DNA from: Betaproteobacteria bacterium
GTDB taxonomy: Bacteria > Pseudomonadota > Gammaproteobacteria > Burkholderiales > SG8-39
Reading direction: 5' to 3'
Assembly: GCA_016713125.1 (NCBI GenBank)
Contig: JADJPT010000006.1
Location: forward strand, 1-64,000
DNA: 64,000 bases
A program made the position numbers and the translations under genes. The notes under the pieces are model-generated. The model saw nothing but the letters and a program-made list of their open reading frames with translations. It was not told the DNA's origin and did not search any database. Each line of letters begins with the position of its first letter. The stretch's first letter is position 1. This document shows positions 38,453-46,701 of this stretch, piece by piece.

Positions 38453-39433
38453 ATGATTCAGCGCAGAACCTGCATCGCCGCCGCCGTAGGCGCGGCCTTC
38501 ACCCTCGCTGCAGGCGGCGCCGCGGCGCAGACCAAGTGGGACATGCCGACCCCATATCCGGACGGCAACTTCCACACCAAGAACGTGCGCATGTTCGCCG
38601 AGGAAATCGCCAAGGCTACCGGCGGCAAGCTGCAGATCACCCCGCACTCGACCGCTTCGCTGATCAAGCATCCGGAGATCAAGCGTGCCGTGCAGACCGG
38701 TCAGGTGCCGATCGGCGAAATCCTCGTCTCGGTGCTCGCCAACGAAGCCGCCGTATTCGCGTTCGATTCGAACCCTTTCTTCGCCAACAGCTACGCCAAG
38801 GCGGCCAAGCTCTGGTCGGTCGCCAAGCCGGTGATCCAGAAGCGCCTGGATTCGCAAGGCATCACGCTGCTGTATTCGGTGCCCTGGCCGCCGCAGGGCA
38901 TCTATGCCAAGAAGGAACTGAACGCGGTCGCCGATCTAAAGGGCACCAAGTTCCGCACCTACAATCCGACCACATCGCGCTTCGCCGAGCTGATGGGCGC
39001 GATCCCGACCACGGTACAGGTCCCTGAAGTCCCGCAGGCGTTCAAGACCGGCCTGGTCGACGCGATGATCACCTCCGGCGCCACCGGCGTGGACACGCAG
39101 GCGTGGGATTACCTCTCGCACTACTACGACACGCAAGCCATGCTGCCGCACAACGTCGTGTTCGTGAACAAGGCGGCGTTCGGCAAGCTCGATGCGGCCA
39201 CCCAGAAGGCGGTGCTGTCCGCAGCTCAAGCTGCGGAAAAGCGCGGCTGGCAGACCAGCGAATCCGAGAATGACGGCTACAAGAAGACCATGGCCTCCAA
39301 GGGCATCAAGATCATGACGCCCTCGGCCAAGCTCGCCGCCGAGTTCGCCGACATCGGCAAGAAGATGATCGGCGAGTGGTCGGCGAAGGCCGGCCCGGAA
39401 GGCGAGGCCATCCTCAAGGCCTACGGCAACTGA
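38453..39433 (+). CDS. TRAP transporter solute receptor 1 (DctP-like)
   Basis: A 326-residue periplasmic solute-binding protein. The signal peptide is MIQRRTCIAAAVGAAFTLAA with a cut after AAAQ. Mature text TKWDMPTPYPDGNFHTKNVR, GQVPIGEILVSVLANEAAVF, ADLKGTKFRTYNPTTSRFAE and VPQAFKTGLVDAMITSGATG matches DctP receptors, including the conserved Arg (FRTY) that binds the ligand carboxylate. Start ATG follows GGGAGACC. The second receptor gene downstream is a close paralogue; a strong terminator separates them. Substrate is probably a small organic acid. Confidence 0.9.
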   Translation: MIQRRTCIAAAVGAAFTLAAGGAAAQTKWDMPTPYPDGNFHTKNVRMFAEEIAKATGGKLQITPHSTASLIKHPEIKRAVQTGQVPIGEILVSVLANEAAVFAFDSNPFFANSYAKAAKLWSVAKPVIQKRLDSQGITLLYSVPWPPQGIYAKKELNAVADLKGTKFRTYNPTTSRFAELMGAIPTTVQVPEVPQAFKTGLVDAMITSGATGVDTQAWDYLSHYYDTQAMLPHNVVFVNKAAFGKLDAATQKAVLSAAQAAEKRGWQTSESENDGYKKTMASKGIKIMTPSAKLAAEFADIGKKMIGEWSAKAGPEGEAILKAYGN

Positions 39434-39441
39434 TGCAGGAG

Positions 39442-39477
39442 AACGCCAGCGCGCCCAATGGGCGCGCTGGCGTTTTT
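39442..39477 (+). terminator. Rho-independent terminator between the two TRAP receptors
   Basis: AACGCCAGCGCGCCC pairs perfectly with GGGCGCGCTGGCGTT around a three-base loop (AAT), followed by a T-run (39473-39477). It lies nine bases after the first receptor's stop and 80 bases before the second receptor, so it should uncouple their expression from the same upstream promoter. Confidence 0.85.
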
Positions 39478-39560
39478 GCGTTCACGAAGCCGGCCGGTTC
39501 GCATCCCCCCCCACACAACTTTCCGCGATTGATCGCGCACTCGTTCGAGGAGAACGCGCA

Positions 39561-40535
39561 ATGCACGCATCCAGAATAACCCTCGCCATCGGTGCAGCAC
39601 TGGCACTGGCGGCCACCGTCGTCCAGGCGCAGACCAAGTGGGACATGCCCACGCCCTACCCCGACAGCAACTTCCACACCAAGAATGCGCGTCAGTTCAC
39701 CGAGGACATCGCCAAGGCCTCGGGCGGCAAACTGCAGATCGTCATCCATTCCGGAAACTCGCTGATCAAGCATCCGGAGATCAAGCGCGCCGTGCAGACC
39801 GGTCAGGTGCCGATCGCCGAGACCCTGGTGTCCATCCTGGCCAACGAAGCCGCGGTCTTCGCGTTCGATTCGAACCCCTTCCTCGCGCCCAGCTACGAGA
39901 AGCAGCGCAAGCTCTACGCGGCCGCCAAGCCGGTGCTTGAGAAGCGCCTCGACGCGCAGGGCATGACCCTGTTGTACTCGGTGGCCTGGCCGCCGACGGC
40001 GATCCATACCAAGAAGGAGATCAACTCGCTGGCCGACTTCAAAGGCATGCGCCTGCGTTCGTTCAGCCCCATCACCTCGCGCCTGGCCGAATTGTTCGGC
40101 GCCATCCCGGTGCTGATCGCCGCGCCGGAAGTGCCGCAGGCCTTTCGTACCGGCATGATCGACGCACAGATCAACTCGGCGGCGGGTGGCGTGGACACCC
40201 AGACCTGGGACTCGACCACACACGTATACAACGTGCAGGCCATCCTGCCGCAGAACATGGTCATCGCCGGCAAGGCCGCCCTGGCCAAGCTCGACCCCGC
40301 CACGCAGAAGGCGGTGCGCGATGCTGCAGCGGCGGCCGAAGCGCGCGGCTGGACTGCCAGCGAAGCGGAACTCGCCTCCAGCCTGAAGACGCTGGCCGGC
40401 AAGGGCGTCAAGGTCATGAGCCCCTCACCCAAGCTGGCCGCCGAGCTGCAGGAAGTCGGCAAGAAGATGACCGCGGAATGGGTCGCCAAGGCGGGTGCCG
40501 AGGGCGAAGCCATCCTCAAGGCCTACGGCAACTGA
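39561..40535 (+). CDS. TRAP transporter solute receptor 2 (DctP-like)
   Basis: A 324-residue periplasmic receptor, clearly paralogous to the preceding one along its whole length: TKWDMPTPYPDSNFHTKNAR, LIKHPEIKRAVQTGQVPIAE, MRLRSFSPITSRLAELFGAI and EGEAILKAYGN at the C-terminus are shared or nearly so. The signal peptide ends near VVQAQ. The ligand-binding block differs from receptor 1 (LRSFSP against FRTYNP; VAWPPTAIHTKKEI against VPWPPQGIYAKKEL), so specificity may differ. ATG follows GAGGAGAA. It is directly followed by the DctQ and DctM genes, with which it should form one transcript. Confidence 0.9.
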   Translation: MHASRITLAIGAALALAATVVQAQTKWDMPTPYPDSNFHTKNARQFTEDIAKASGGKLQIVIHSGNSLIKHPEIKRAVQTGQVPIAETLVSILANEAAVFAFDSNPFLAPSYEKQRKLYAAAKPVLEKRLDAQGMTLLYSVAWPPTAIHTKKEINSLADFKGMRLRSFSPITSRLAELFGAIPVLIAAPEVPQAFRTGMIDAQINSAAGGVDTQTWDSTTHVYNVQAILPQNMVIAGKAALAKLDPATQKAVRDAAAAAEARGWTASEAELASSLKTLAGKGVKVMSPSPKLAAELQEVGKKMTAEWVAKAGAEGEAILKAYGN

Positions 40536-40542
40536 GGCGTCG

Positions 40543-41073
40543 ATGCGCGCGGCGCTCAACGCGGTCTATCGCGGCTCCGGCGTCCTGGCCGGGTTCTTCC
40601 TGATCGCGATCGGCGTGATGTCGCTGATCCAGATCGTGGGCCGGCTATTGGGCTTCGCTGCGCATTCCTACGACGAGTTCGCCGGCTACTGTATGGCGGC
40701 CTCGTCGTTCCTGGGACTGGCCTGGACCCTGCGCTGCAACGAACAGATCCGCATGACCATCATCCTGTCGATGGCCAAGGGCGGCTTGCGCCGCGCGCTC
40801 GAGATCCTCTGCCTGGCCCTGGCGACCTTCATGGTCGGCTACTTCGCCTGGGCCAGTTCGGAGATGGTGTGGACCTCGTACAGCCTGAACGACGTGTCGC
40901 AGGGCCTGGTACCGATCAAGCTGTGGATACCGCAATCGGGCATGGCCCTGGGCCTGGTGATACTGCTGGTGGCCTTCGCCGACGACCTGCTGGTGCTGCT
41001 GGGCGGGGGTACGCCCTCGTACCAGGTCGCCGAGGCCGCACACAAGGATGCCAACCCCGGGTTCGAGCGCTGA
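40543..41073 (+). CDS. TRAP transporter small permease (DctQ-like)
   Basis: A 176-residue inner-membrane protein with four predicted helices, e.g. VLAGFFLIAIGVMSLIQIVG, MAASSFLGLAWTLRCNEQIR, LCLALATFMVGYFAWASSEM and SGMALGLVILLVAFADDLLV. The segment SLNDVSQGLVPIKLWIPQSG, ending in a proline before the fourth helix, is the DctQ hallmark. It starts seven bases after receptor 2 and ends one base before the DctM start codon, which is standard TRAP operon packing. It forms the permease complex with DctM. Confidence 0.9.
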   Translation: MRAALNAVYRGSGVLAGFFLIAIGVMSLIQIVGRLLGFAAHSYDEFAGYCMAASSFLGLAWTLRCNEQIRMTIILSMAKGGLRRALEILCLALATFMVGYFAWASSEMVWTSYSLNDVSQGLVPIKLWIPQSGMALGLVILLVAFADDLLVLLGGGTPSYQVAEAAHKDANPGFER

Positions 41074-41074
41074 C

Positions 41075-42381
41075 ATGGAACTGCTGAGCGTTTCGCTGAT
41101 ACTGCTGGCCGTACTCGCCGCGCTGCTGATTTCCGGGGTCTGGATCGCCATCACGCTGCTGGGGGTGGGCTTCGTCGCCATGGCGGCGTTCACCAACTCA
41201 CCGGCCGGGCCGCTGATGGCGACGACGGTCTGGGGCTCGAGCGCAAGCTGGTCGCTGACCGCCCTGCCGCTGTTCATCTGGATGGGCGAGATCCTGTTCC
41301 GTACCCGCGTCTCCGAAGACATGTTCCGTGGCCTGGCGCCCTGGGTGGAGCCTCTGCCCGGACGGCTGATGCACACCAACGTGGTCGGCTGCGGCATCTT
41401 CGCGGCGATTTCCGGATCTTCCGCCGCCACGGCCGCGACCATCGGCCGCATCACCATTCCGGAACTCAAGAGCCGAGGCTACGACGAGCGCATGGCGATC
41501 GGCTCGCTGGCCGGCGCCGGGACGCTGGGGCTGCTGATACCCCCCTCGATCATCATGATCGTCTACGGCGTGGCCGCGGACGTCTCCATCGCGCGCATGT
41601 TCGTGGCCGGCGTATTGCCCGGCATTCTGCTGATGGTGCTGTTCTCGGGTTACATCGCAATCTGGGCGCTGATGAACCCGGATCGCACACCCAAGCGCGA
41701 AAACGTCACCACGCTGACCGAGAAACTGTATGCCGCGCGCTTCCTGATCCCGACCGTCCTGCTGATCGGCGCCGTCATCGGCTCGATCTATGCCGGCATC
41801 GCCACGCCCACCGAGGCCGCCGTCCTGGGCGTGGTCGGCTCCCTGGCACTCTCCGTGGCCGGCGGCTCGCTGACCTGGAGCAACTTCAGCGCCAGCGTGA
41901 TGGGCGCGACCAAGACCTCGTGCATGATCGCCTTCATCCTGACAGGTGCGGCCTTCCTGACCGTGGCCATGGGTTTCACCGGCATACCGCGCGTGATGGC
42001 TGCCTGGATCGGTGGTCAGGGCTTCCAGCCATGGCAACTGATCGCCGTGCTGACCGTGCTGTTCATCATCCTGGGCTGCTTCCTGGACGGCATCTCCATG
42101 GTCGTGCTGACCGCCTCGGTGATCCTTCCTCGGTCAAGGCCGCGGGCATCGACCTGCTGTGGTTCGGCATCTTCATCGTGCTGGTGGTCGAGATGGCGCA
42201 AATCACGCCGCCCGTGGGCTTCAACCTGTTCGTTCTGCAGGGCCTCACCGGCAGGAACATGTTCTACGTCGCCAAGGCGGCACTGCCCTTCTTCCTGCTG
42301 ATGGCGTTCGCGGTGGCGATCCTCTGGATCTTCCCCGAGATCGTTTCCTATCTGCCGAGCAAGATGTTCAAGATGGGTTGA
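41075..42381 (+). CDS. TRAP transporter large permease (DctM-like), one frameshift
   Basis: The large membrane subunit of the TRAP transporter, about 435 residues and 12 helices. Motifs include SWSLTALPLFIWMGEILFRT, GCGIFAAISGSSAATAATIG, SLAGAGTLGLLIPPSIIMIV, PTEAAVLGVVGSLALS, LGCFLDGISMVVLTASVILP and VEMAQITPPVGFNLFVLQGL. The reading frame breaks near 42130 between VILP and SVKAAGID; restoring one C in CTTCCTCGG rejoins the normal DctM sequence exactly. Sodium-driven import of the receptor-bound acid is the expected activity. Confidence 0.92.
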
Positions 42382-42408
42382 GGGCCCGGCGGGAATAGAA
42401 TGGGCGGC

Positions 42409-43901
42409 ATGAGCCTGCCCATCTACACCACCGCGGACATCCGCAGCATCGAGACCGCGGCCCGTCCGGTCGCCGGCTCCTCCGAACCACCGCTGATGGC
42501 GCGCGCCGGCCTGGCCGCCGCCGAATACGCGCGCAGCCTGGTGCCCCAGGACGGCAAGGAAGTGCTGGTGCTGGCCGGCCCCGGCAACAACGGCGGAGAC
42601 GCCTTCGAAGCCGCCGTGCATCTGCGGCAGTGGTTCTTTCGCGTATCCCTGGTCTGCCCGGCCGATCCGGCGAAGCTGCCCCCGGATGCCGCTGCAGCGC
42701 TGGCCAGGTGGCGCGCCGTCGGTGGTGAGGTGCTGCCCGCCATACCGGCCGACGTGCGCTGGGCGCTGGCGATCGACGGGCTGTTCGGCATCGGTCTCAC
42801 CCGCGCCCCGCAAGCGCCCTACGCGGAACTGATCGCACAGCTGAATGCGCTCGACTGCACGGTGCTCGCCCTCGACATCCCCAGCGGACTGGAATCGGAC
42901 ACCGGTCGCGCCCCCGGCATCGCGGTGCGCGCGACGCATACCCTGACCTTCATCGCCCACAAGCCGGGCCTGCTGACCCTGGATGGCCCCGATCACTGCG
43001 GGCAGGTCCGGGTGGCCGATCTGGGCCTGCCGGTGCAGCGCCTGCTCGCGCCCGGCGGCTGGATCGCCGATCCGCAGCTGTTCGCCCGGGCGCTCGCCCC
43101 GCGGCCGCGCAATTTCCACAAAGGCATGGCGGGCAGCGTGGGCGTGCTGGGCGGTGCCGAAGGCATGTGCGGCGCCGCGCTGCTCGCCGCGCGCGCCGCA
43201 GCCCGGCTGGGCGCGGGCCGCGTCTACGTCGGCCTGCTCGACACGCATGCGCCGCGCTACGACGCGCTGGCGCCGGAACTGATGTTGCGTGCGCCGAACG
43301 CGCTGCTCGGCCTGGACCTGACGGCGCTGGTGATCGGCCCGGGCCTGGGCGACAGCGAGTTGGCCGAAACCCTGCTGATCGCCGGCCTGTCCGAGGACAT
43401 TCCGGTCGTGCTGGATGCCGACGCGCTGAACCTGATTGCGGCCAACCCCGATCTGGTGCGCGCCTGCGCTGAACGCGGTGCCGATACGCTGGTGACCCCG
43501 CACCCGGCCGAGGCGGCGCGTCTGCTGGGTTGCGACACGGCCGCGGTGCAGGACGACCGGCTTGCGGCGGCGCGCCGCCTGCGCGACCGGCTCGGCGCGC
43601 ACGTTGCGCTGAAGGGAAATGGCAGCGTACTCGCCGCGCGCGACGGGCACTGGTTCGTCAACGCCTCCGGCAATCCGGGACTGTCCTCCGCCGGCAGCGG
43701 CGACGTGCTGGCCGGCATGCTCGGCGCGCTGCTCGGCCAGGGCTCTCGGGGGAGTCGGCGCTGGTGCTCGGCACGCACCTGCACGGCTGCGCGGCCGACC
43801 AGCTTGCGCTGCGCGGCGACGGTCCGGTGGGCATGGTGGCGAGCGAACTGCCGGATGCGGCACGGCGCCTGTGGAACGTCTGGCTGGCCGGACGGTCCTG
43901 A
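42409..43901 (+). CDS. nnr: Bifunctional NAD(P)H-hydrate epimerase/dehydratase, one frameshift
   Basis: Nnr repairs damaged NAD(P)H: the N-terminal domain epimerises NAD(P)HX and the C-terminal ADP/ATP-dependent domain removes the hydrate. About 496 residues. N-terminal epimerase blocks are VLVLAGPGNNGGDAFEAAVH and LALDIPSGLESDTG. The C-terminal kinase-fold domain has HKGMAGSVGVLGGAEGMCGA, VVLDADALNLIA and NPGLSSAGSGDVLAGMLGA with the catalytic GSGD. A frameshift near 43745 (a lost C in GGGCTCTCG) separates this from ESALVLGTHLHGCAADQLAL. ATG 42409 lies seven bases after a TAGAAT, so the message may be leaderless; ATG 42400 is an alternative. Confidence 0.92.
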
Positions 43902-43965
43902 GCGCCTGCGCGGGAATTCCTGAACTTTTATTTCAAGAAATCCGCTCCAGCAGGGGGTTTCCAGC

Positions 43966-43990
43966 CAATTGACTTGCCGTTTCCGGCAAG
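43966..43990. repeat. 25-bp hairpin element, copy 1
   Basis: CAATTGA is followed by CTTGCCG, a four-base loop (TTTC) and CGGCAAG. The same arrangement with a different loop occurs at 58578-58602. It stands in the convergent gap between nnr and the glutamate-synthase-like gene, nine bases past the stop of the latter. No T-run follows on either strand. It may be a dispersed repeat or a weak terminator. Confidence 0.45.
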
Positions 43991-43998
43991 GTCGACCC

Positions 43999-45482
43999 TC
44001 AGGCGACCCTGACCCTGGCCTTGGGCTCCGGATACGGGAACAGCATGTTCAGCGCGATCGACTGGCCGTTGGCCTGCACGATGCGCACGTGCTCGCGGCG
44101 CAGCTCGCGCGCGTGCCGCACGCCGCAGGAGTGGGCGATCATGTCGATCTCACGGTTCATGTTGTTGGCGTAGTTGGCCACCCGCAGGTACTTCTCTTCG
44201 ACCACCAGCGCGCGCTGCAGCCGCTTGTTGTGCGTGGTCAGGCCGGTCGGGCAGGTGTTCTGGTGGCAGCGCAGCGCCTGTATGCAACCCAGCGAGAACA
44301 TGAAGCCGCGCGCCGTATTGATGAAATCCGCCCCCACGCACAACGCCCAGGCGGCGCGCGCCGAAGTCACCAGCTTGCCGGAGGCAACCACCCGGATGCG
44401 CTGGCGCAGCCCGGATTCGATCAGCGCGTCGACCACGCGCGGCAACGCCTCCTCGATCGACAGGCTCATGTGGTCGGCGAGCGCCTGCGGCGCCGCGCCC
44501 GAGCCGCCCTCGCCGCCGTCGATGACGAGGAAGTCCGGCGCGCTCTCCAGCCCGCGGCGGTGCACGGCGTCGGCCAGTTCGTTCATGAACAGCCAGCCGC
44601 CCACCGCCGTCTTCACGCCCACCGGACGCCCCGTGATGTCGCGGATATAGGCAATGCGGTCAAGCAGGTCGTTGACGTTGGCGATGTCGCGATGCCGGTT
44701 CGGGCTGATCGAGTCGCGCCCCTCGGGGATGCCGCGGATCTTGGCGATTTCCGGCGTTACCTTGCGCCGGGCAGCACGCCGCCCTTGCCGGGCTTGGCGC
44801 CCTGCGAGAGCTTGATCTCGAAGGCCTTCACGACGCGCCCAAGTTCGACCAGGCGCTCCTCCGAGAGGCCGCCGTGCGCGTCGCGCACCCCGTACTTGGC
44901 CGTGCCGATCTGGTAGATCACGTCGCAGCCGCCTTCCAGATGGTAGGGCGAGAGTCCGCCTTCGCCGGTGTCCATCCAGCAGCCTGCGGTGTGCGCGCCG
45001 CGCGACAATGCGCGCACGGCCGGCGCGGAAATGGCGCCAAAGCTCATGCCGCTGATATTGATGATCGACTTGGCCTCGAACGGCTGCCTGCAGTAGTTCT
45101 CGCCCAGCAGCAGCGAGGGGGTCGGCAGGCGATCCTCGTCGAGCACCGGGAACGGATGGTTGACGAAGATCAGCGCACCCGGGTCATGCAGGTCATAGGT
45201 CGAGCCGAAGCCGATGGTGCCGCCCTCGTTCTTCGCCAGGCGGTAGACCCAGCCGCGCGTGGCGCGGTTGAACGGCATCTCGTCGCGATCGCCGGAGAAG
45301 AAGTATTGCCGGAAGTACTCGCCGAGTTCCTCGAACCAGTAGCGCAGATGCCCGATCACCGGGTAGTTGCGCAGCACGCCGTGCTTCTTCTGCGTGATGT
45401 CCTGGATGAAGATGAACAATACGCCGAGAACCAGGCCGAAGCCGACCAGCGTGCCTAAGCCGTAAGAGAGCACGTCTTTCAT
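43999..45482 (-). CDS. FMN-binding glutamate-synthase-domain protein, one frameshift
   Basis: A stand-alone glutamate synthase central/FMN-binding domain of about 494 residues, lacking the glutaminase and GltD parts. One transmembrane helix is at the N-terminus (LGTLVGFGLVLGVLFIFIQD). Conserved blocks are ISGMSFGAISAPAVRALSRG, GEGGLSPYHLEGGCDVIYQI, EIKLSQGAKPGKGGVLPGA, DGGEGGSGAAPQALADHMSL and CIQALRCHQNTCPTGLTTHN, the last with the three Cys of a 3Fe-4S cluster. The frame breaks near 44763 and one missing base restores PGAKVTPEIAKIRGIPEG. Physiological partner is unknown; the membrane anchor suggests electron exchange at the membrane. Its reaction may not be glutamate synthesis. Confidence 0.85.
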
Positions 45483-45598
45483 GTGGCGCCCCTTCCCCCG
45501 AAGGTCTGCGGCCCGGACGGGCCGTGTTGGCGGCCATCATAGGCCATATCGCCTGCCGCGGCGCGTGCTGCGCTGCCGCGGCGCCGCACGCAAGAGCG

Positions 45599-46133
45599 CT
45601 AGTGGCTGCGCTGCGGCGGGGGCAGGTCCGCGCCGGGCTCCTCGTCCGCGTACTCGTCGTCCTCTCGCGGTCGTTGCCAGGCCGGCTCGCCGGCTCGGTT
45701 CCTCGGCCGTCGCCTCGCGCACGGCCAGCACCTGGCACGCGAAGCGCAACGCCATGCCGGCCAGCGGATGGTTGCCGTCCAGCACCACGCTTTCGCCAGC
45801 CAGGTCGGTGACCATGTACACGCGCGGCTCCTCGCCACCGAACGCATCCTCGACCTGCATGCCCGCCTCCAGGCCCTCTCCATACCGGCTGCGCGGCTCG
45901 ATGCGCACCAGCTCCGCGTCGTAATCGCCGTAGGCCTGCTCCGGCTCGAGCTGTATGCGCAGCGTTTCGCCCGGCACGCGGCCTTCGAGGGCCTCTTCCA
46001 GGGCCTCGAGCAGGCCGCCGTAGCCGCCGTGCAGGTAGACGTAAGGTTCACGCGAGGTGTGGATGGGCTCGTCCTGCGCGTCGCACAGGTCGATCGCCAG
46101 CGTCACCACGCTGCCGGCCTCGATGGTGCTCAA
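45599..46133 (-). CDS. SlyD-like FKBP peptidyl-prolyl isomerase, one frameshift
   Basis: A cytosolic FKBP-type isomerase and chaperone of about 178 residues. The FKBP core reads STIEAGSVVTLAIDLCDAQ, EPYVYLHGGYGGLLEALEEA, PEQAYGDYDAELVRIEPRSR and VVLDGNHPLAGMALRFACQV, matching the SlyD order with the inserted flap domain. A frameshift near 45690 leads into an acidic tail (EDDEYADEEPGADLPPPQRS). The histidine- and cysteine-rich metal-binding tail of E. coli SlyD is absent, so it resembles the short SlyD forms. The start is the TTG at 46131-46133, which overlaps the stop of the peroxiredoxin gene (TTGA). Confidence 0.85.
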
Positions 46134-46599
46134 GATTTCAGCTTTCTGAGCGCATCGAACACTTCGGCGGCATGGCCGCGCGGACTCACGCCGTAGTGGG
46201 CATGACGGATCATGCCCTTCTTGTCGATGAGGAAGGTGGAACGCACCAGGCACATCCGTTTCACGCCTTCAGTCTCCTTTTCCTGCATCACGCCGTACTT
46301 GCGGCATACCTCGGTGTCGACATCCGACAGCAGGTTCACGGTGAGCCCGTGCTTGTCGCGGAACTCGGCGTGCACCATGCATTCGTCCGGCGAGACGCCC
46401 AGCACCACACAATCGTGCTCGGCGAACACCGATTCGTGGTCCGAGAACTCGATGGCCTCAAGCGTGCAGCCGGGCGTGCCGTCGCGCGGATAGAAATACA
46501 GCACGATATTCTTGCGCCCCTTGAACGACGACAGGCTGACCGTCTGCATGTCGGCGTCGGGGAGCGAGAATGAAGGCGCGGTTTGTCCGGGCGCAGCAT
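46130..46599 (-). CDS. bcp: Thioredoxin-dependent peroxiredoxin (BCP/PrxQ), frameshift at the start
   Basis: A bacterioferritin-comigratory-type peroxiredoxin that reduces hydroperoxides. The core is VSLSSFKGRKNIVLYFYPRD followed by GTPGCTLEAIEFSD with the peroxidatic Cys. FLIDKKGMIRHAHYGVSPRG is the C-terminal active-site region. Only one Cys lies close after the peroxidatic Cys pattern (no Cys five residues on), so resolution may be through thioredoxin (1-Cys or atypical form). The first in-frame ATG gives a truncated start (MQTVSL). Upstream bases read APGQTAPSFSLPDADMQTV if one base is restored between the ATG at 46597-46599 and GCGCCC, giving the normal BCP N-terminus. Confidence 0.88.
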
Positions 46600-46614
46600 A
46601 GTGGCTGACTCAAG

Positions 46615-46645
46615 GGCAAGCGGATTCTAATTCAATCCGCTTGCC
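46615..46645. promoter_or_regulatory. 12-bp perfect inverted repeat between bcp and roxA
   Basis: GGCAAGCGGATT (46615-46626) and AATCCGCTTGCC (46634-46645) flank a 7-base AT-rich loop, in the divergent gap. It lies 15 bases upstream of the bcp start. It could be an operator for bcp or a hairpin at the 5' end of the divergent transcripts. The arms share GGCAAGCG with the mfd leader hairpin. Confidence 0.45.
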
Positions 46646-46689
46646 GCAAGCGCTTCGAATCCGCTTTCCGAAACCTGCGCGCGCATGGC

Positions 46690-46695
46690 TATAAT
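46690..46695 (+). promoter_or_regulatory. TATAAT abutting the roxA start codon
   Basis: TATAAT ends six bases before the ATG at 46702 (TATAATCCGCCGATG), the same layout as at 36433. The transcript would begin about at the ATG, so a leaderless message is likely. Confidence 0.5.
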
Positions 46696-46701
46696 CCGCC
46701 G

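Noticed and set aside
43973..43990. CTTGCCG hairpin as a rho-independent terminator
   Set aside because: No T-run on either strand; listed as a repeat element instead.
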